A stretch of DNA of 64,000 bases, taken from UBA967 sp044375555. Its GTDB lineage: Bacteria; Verrucomicrobiota; Verrucomicrobiia; Chthoniobacterales; Terrimicrobiaceae. The DNA lies in contig JBILML010000014.1 of NCBI GenBank assembly GCA_044375555.1, forward strand, positions 4,046-68,045, given 5' to 3'. Shown here in pieces: positions 61,183 to 64,000 of this stretch (positions within the stretch are counted from its first letter, which is position 1; each line of letters begins with the position of its first letter). A model generated the notes under the pieces. The model was not told the origin of the DNA. It was given only the letters and a program-made list of their open reading frames with translations, and did no database searches. Both the position numbers and the translations under genes were made by a program.

Positions 61183-61680
61183 AGCCAAAGCCCGGCAAGG
61201 AAGCCGAAGGGCGAATAAAACACCACGGATGGCAAAGACAATGAACTAGAGAAACCAGGAAACAAACCGCAAGGAAACAGGCAAAATGAAGCCGCAAGGC
61301 AATAAATTGGGAATCTGGACAGACCGGAATGCAAGGTCGCAGAGGACCGTTGGCTATGAGGAGGAAGCGAGAGCGGAATCCGGAGTGGTCGTATTGCAGG
61401 AATGCGTAGCGGGAAAAAAGTATCTCGGAGTCGAGAGAGCCGGTTAGCGGAACGAATTTATAAACCAAAGAAAAGGCCAGGCAAGGAAGCCGAAAGAGCC
61501 AAGAAATACCACGGATGGCAAAGACAATGAACTAGAGAAACCAGGAAACGAACCGCAAGGAAACAAAGGCAAATGAAGCCGCAAGGCAATAAATTGGGAA
61601 TCTGGACAGACCGGAATGCAAGGTCGCAGAGGACCGTTGGCACCCAGGAGAAAGCGAGAGCGGAATCCCGTGGAAGCGTA
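61183..61680. repeat. Duplicated purine-rich block
   Basis: Copies start at about 61183 and 61470 (287 bases apart). They share ACCACGGATGGCAAAGACAA, AATTGGGAATCTGGACAGAC and GGTCGCAGAGGACCGTTGGC. The central ~130 bases are almost identical, the ends diverge. Confidence 0.75.
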
Positions 61681-61748
61681 TTGCCCGAAAATCTGTGGAG
61701 TTAGCCACGAAATTTTGCGGGGTATAGTTTACGAGACATAAACAAAAG

Positions 61749-61847
61749 AATTTTCCGGAAAATCCGGGAGGGTGAGGTCGAACACCATAATCCAACGGCC
61801 CGAGGGCAGCGCGGAAGCTGCAATAAACAAAGTAAAGGAATACGAAA
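61749..61847 (+). promoter_or_regulatory. Conserved flagellin 2 leader with GGA-loop hairpin
   Basis: It begins AATTTTCCGGAAAA (containing the 12-base palindrome TTTTCCGGAAAA) and continues GGGAGGGTGAGGTCGAACAC. At 61806-61821 GCAGC-GCGGAA-GCTGC forms a hairpin with GGA in the loop. The ribosome-binding site AAAGGA sits at 61834-61839. It is nearly identical to 63201-63299. The first flagellin shares only GAGGTCGAACA, CGGCCCGA and the hairpin. Confidence 0.65.
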
Positions 61848-62720
61848 ATGATTACGATCAATACAAATACGGCGTCAAGTCTGGCGGCGTATAATCTCGG
61901 CAGCACGAATGTGAACCTGCAAAAGAGCCTGCAGAGGCTTTCAAGCGGTTCACGGATCAACTCTTCATCCGACGACGCCGGAGGTTTGGCGGTGTCGATG
62001 AAGTTGTCTGCAGCGATCCGCCGGACGGAAGCCACTCAAGCGAACGTGAATAACGCATTGTCGTTGTTGCAAACTCAAGATGGGGTTCTAAAATCAGCTG
62101 ACAAGGTTGTGACGCGGATGGCGGAGCTGGTTCAACTGTCGACAGACGTAACGAAGTCCACAGCAGACCGTAGTTTATATCAAACAGAGTTCCAATCACT
62201 GCAAAGCCAGTTGCAATCGATGCAGAGGGAGGCATTCAACGGGGTGAGTTTGTTTACAGCTGGCGATAACAACACAACAATAGCCAATGGAACGCTGACG
62301 GTTGTAACTTCCGAAGACGGGACCCAAACGATCGGAGCCTCCCAATCGGATTTCGCTGTGATCCGGGAGTATGTTGGCACGGCCTCAGGAGATTCAATTG
62401 ATAATGCCCTATCGATGGCCAATGTATTCCAAAACATCACCACAGCGGCAGCGGCGATCACCACGATTAACAATGCGATTCAATCGCTCGCGACGCTGAG
62501 GGCAACGAATGGATCGGAGCAGGTGCGGTTGACTTTTGCATCGGACATGCTGGCGATCAACAAGGTGAACTTGGAATCGGCAAACAGCCGGATCGCGGAT
62601 GTGGATATCGCGAGTGAGAGCGCCAATCTCGCTCGATTCAATATCTTGCAGCAAGCCGGGACGGCGATGTTGGCGCAGGCCAATATGTCGCAGCAATCGG
62701 TTCTGCGACTGTTGTCATAA
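61848..62720 (+). CDS. Flagellin 2
   Basis: 290 residues with the same D0/D1 layout: MITINTNTASSLAAYNLGST, RLSSGSRINSSSDDAGGLAV and, at the end, NILQQAGTAMLAQANMSQQS with VLRLLS. The centre (~residues 135-195) differs from flagellin 1 and 3. Its first ~400 bases and last ~250 are almost identical to flagellin 3. No sigma-28 promoter is evident upstream; the conserved leader precedes it. Confidence 0.95.
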   Translation: MITINTNTASSLAAYNLGSTNVNLQKSLQRLSSGSRINSSSDDAGGLAVSMKLSAAIRRTEATQANVNNALSLLQTQDGVLKSADKVVTRMAELVQLSTDVTKSTADRSLYQTEFQSLQSQLQSMQREAFNGVSLFTAGDNNTTIANGTLTVVTSEDGTQTIGASQSDFAVIREYVGTASGDSIDNALSMANVFQNITTAAAAITTINNAIQSLATLRATNGSEQVRLTFASDMLAINKVNLESANSRIADVDIASESANLARFNILQQAGTAMLAQANMSQQSVLRLLS

Positions 62721-62750
62721 AGGAAAGACGAGCCCAAACACCTAACACAA

Positions 62751-62777
62751 CCCAGGCCGGGACAAAACCGGCCTGGG
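62751..62777 (+). terminator. Hairpin after flagellin 2
   Basis: CCCAGGCCGG pairs with CCGGCCTGGG around GACAAAA. There is no T-tract, so it is a stem that may terminate weakly or protect the transcript. Confidence 0.65.
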
Positions 62778-63200
62778 TGTGGAGGAGTCGATCTAAATCA
62801 AGGAAGAAAGATGAAGTAAGAGATAGAGGTTCACCGCAAGGATTCAACAAGATGAAAGGGACAGGAAATATCCTGCAGAGGTATTCCAACCTTCCAAAGA
62901 CGAAAGTCGTTGGAGGGGTAGGGCAGGAGTCCCGCCTGCCATGGAGAAACCAAGAATCGCAGGCGAGACGCCTGCGCTACATCGGCAGAGCGCCATCCTA
63001 TGCAAGTTGGTTCCAGGTTACTTTGAATCGCGTGGTTGCCATATCTACACCAAACAGAATTTGGAATGGATAACAGGCTGACCAGGAGACACAGGAAGAA
63101 TCTATGAAAGCAAGAAGATGAATCAAAATACCAATCTCACTCGCGATAATTCATTCCTCCTCTGTGTTTAATCGCTCCAGAATCTTATAAAATAAATAAC
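62778..63200. other. Intergenic stretch between flagellins 2 and 3
   Basis: It contains a 63-base hairpin element (62918-62980) and otherwise no gene or clear signal. The last ~80 bases are AT-rich (CTTATAAAATAAATAAC), where the flagellin 3 promoter should lie. Confidence 0.5.
62918..62980. repeat. 63-base inverted-repeat element, second copy
   Basis: GTAGGGCAGGAGTCCCGCCT at the left and AGGCGAGACGCCTGCGCTAC at the right. Same length and ends as 61065-61127 but with a diverged left arm. Confidence 0.7.
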
Positions 63201-63299
63201 AATTTTCCGGAAAACCCGGGAGGGTGAGGTCGAACACCATAATCAAACGGCCCGAGGGCAGTGCGGAAGCTGCAATAAATAAAGTAAAGGAATACAAAA
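63201..63299 (+). promoter_or_regulatory. Conserved flagellin 3 leader with GGA-loop hairpin
   Basis: Nearly identical to 61749-61847. The hairpin at 63258-63273 is GCAGT-GCGGAA-GCTGC; the one base change replaces a C:G closing pair with a U:G wobble and so keeps the stem. AAAGGA precedes the start. Confidence 0.65.
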
Positions 63300-64000
63300 A
63301 TGATTAGTATTAATACAAATACGGCGTCAAGTCTGGCGGCGTATAATTTGAGTAACTCGAATGTGAACATGCAAAAGAGCCTGCAGAGGCTATCGAGCGG
63401 TTCACGGATCAACTCTTCATCCGACGACGCCGGAGGTTTGGCGGTGTCGATGAAGTTGTCGGCATCGATCCGCCGGACGGAAGCCACTCAAGCGAACGTG
63501 AATAACGCATTGTCGTTGTTGCAGACTCAAGATGGAGTTCTAAAATCAGCTGATAAGGTTGTGACGCGGATGGCGGAGCTGGTTCAACTGTCGACAGATG
63601 TAACGAAGTCCACAGCAGACCGTAGTTTATATCGAACAGAGTTCGAATCACTGCAAGGCCAGTTGGTATCGATGCAGGGAGAGGCATTCAACGGGGTGAG
63701 TTTATTCGCAACGGGAAATTTGGATACGGCGATCTCCACAACAAATACCCTATCAGTGGTAACGGCTGCAGACGGGACCCAAACCATTGGAGTCACACAA
63801 TTGGATTTTGGTGCCATTCGGGCTTATGCGGGCACAGCCGCTGGAGGCCAGCTGAGTGCCGCCACCTTGACATTGGCCAATGTATTCCAAAACATCACCA
63901 CAGCGGCAGCGGCGATCACCACGATTAACAATGCGATTCAATCGCTCGCGACGCTGAGGGCAACGAATGGATCGGAGCAGGTGCGGTTGACTTTTGCATC
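63300..64000 (+). CDS. Flagellin 3 (cut by the window edge)
   Basis: 233 codons visible. MISINTNTASSLAAYNLSNS and SGSRINSSSDDAGGLAVSMK match flagellin 2, then a distinct centre (ATGNLDTAISTTNTLSVVTA) and a return to identity from ANVFQNITTAAAAITTINNA. The leader and hairpin are shared with flagellin 2. The C-terminal ~55 codons lie beyond the window. Confidence 0.93.
   Translation, partial: MISINTNTASSLAAYNLSNSNVNMQKSLQRLSSGSRINSSSDDAGGLAVSMKLSASIRRTEATQANVNNALSLLQTQDGVLKSADKVVTRMAELVQLSTDVTKSTADRSLYRTEFESLQGQLVSMQGEAFNGVSLFATGNLDTAISTTNTLSVVTAADGTQTIGVTQLDFGAIRAYAGTAAGGQLSAATLTLANVFQNITTAAAAITTINNAIQSLATLRATNGSEQVRLTFA

Larger units (their letters stand above)
60663..61748. other. Long intergenic region between flagellins 1 and 2
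   Basis: No gene is credible; a 181-residue frame (60704-61249, plus strand) runs through repeats and has no protein pattern. It holds a full 63-base hairpin element (61065-61127), a single arm of it (60893-60910) and two diverged copies of a purine-rich ~210-base block (61183 and 61470). The strands show frequent AAGGAA and GGAAAC runs. I cannot say whether it makes an RNA. Confidence 0.55.

Noticed and set aside
60704..61249. 181-residue open frame after flagellin 1
   Set aside because: It crosses the 63-base hairpin element and the purine-rich repeat, has no ribosome-binding site and no protein-like pattern.

Overview
The window is a high-GC bacterial chromosome segment, probably from a flagellated, respiring member of the PVC group and most likely Verrucomicrobiota. 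The reasons are an alternative complex III (ACIII) operon, a DksA-like protein with a lysine/alanine/proline-rich tail, a lipoprotein carrying RFD-AAQ-GNL repeats, REP/RAYT arrays and many dispersed palindromic intergenic repeats. This placement is an inference from gene content; there is no rRNA gene to settle it. I recognised no tRNA, rRNA or CRISPR array by eye.

Layout. Positions 1-11.5 kb are housekeeping genes: an RlmI-type methyltransferase, a nucleotidyltransferase pair, galE, rodA, an oppF-type ATPase, rpmB, an SRPBCC protein, acpP, a GT5 glycogen-synthase homologue that has lost its catalytic residues, recJ and recG. Positions 11.5-16.6 kb are an accessory island (two DUF4143 ATPases and a ParE-type toxin-antitoxin pair) bounded by a ~300-bp direct repeat that includes the recG 3' end. 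Positions 16.6-26.5 kb hold prmA, a lone nuoG, a degenerate MBL-fold lipoprotein, purD, a degenerate S41 protease homologue, queF, fcl, an OPA-family transporter, a TIGR01777 epimerase and a DUF192 protein.

Positions 26.6-38.5 kb are one respiratory operon: actABCDEF, a small membrane protein, a CcoN homologue lacking all six haem/copper histidines, CcoO- and CcoP-like cytochromes, and a CuA-bearing oxidase subunit II. No catalytic subunit I is present in the window. Electrons should pass from quinol through ActB and ActC to the c-type haems and then to CuA. A second toxin-antitoxin pair follows, again framed by a direct repeat between two convergent genes.

Positions 39.3-59.5 kb hold a DEAD-box helicase, a mosaic lipoprotein, aroE, two near-identical REP-associated transposases inside arrays of ~170-bp hairpin units, typA, a tgt gene fused to an MnmC-like methyltransferase, pal, rpsR, rpmG, the DksA-like gene, glgX and dnaE.

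Positions 59.6-64 kb hold three flagellin genes, the last cut by the window edge. Each is preceded by a leader hairpin that presents GGA in its loop, as expected of a CsrA target; only the first has a recognisable sigma-28 promoter. Recurring themes are homologues stripped of their active sites (GlgA, CcoN, S41 and MBL types) and accessory modules framed by repeats between convergent genes.
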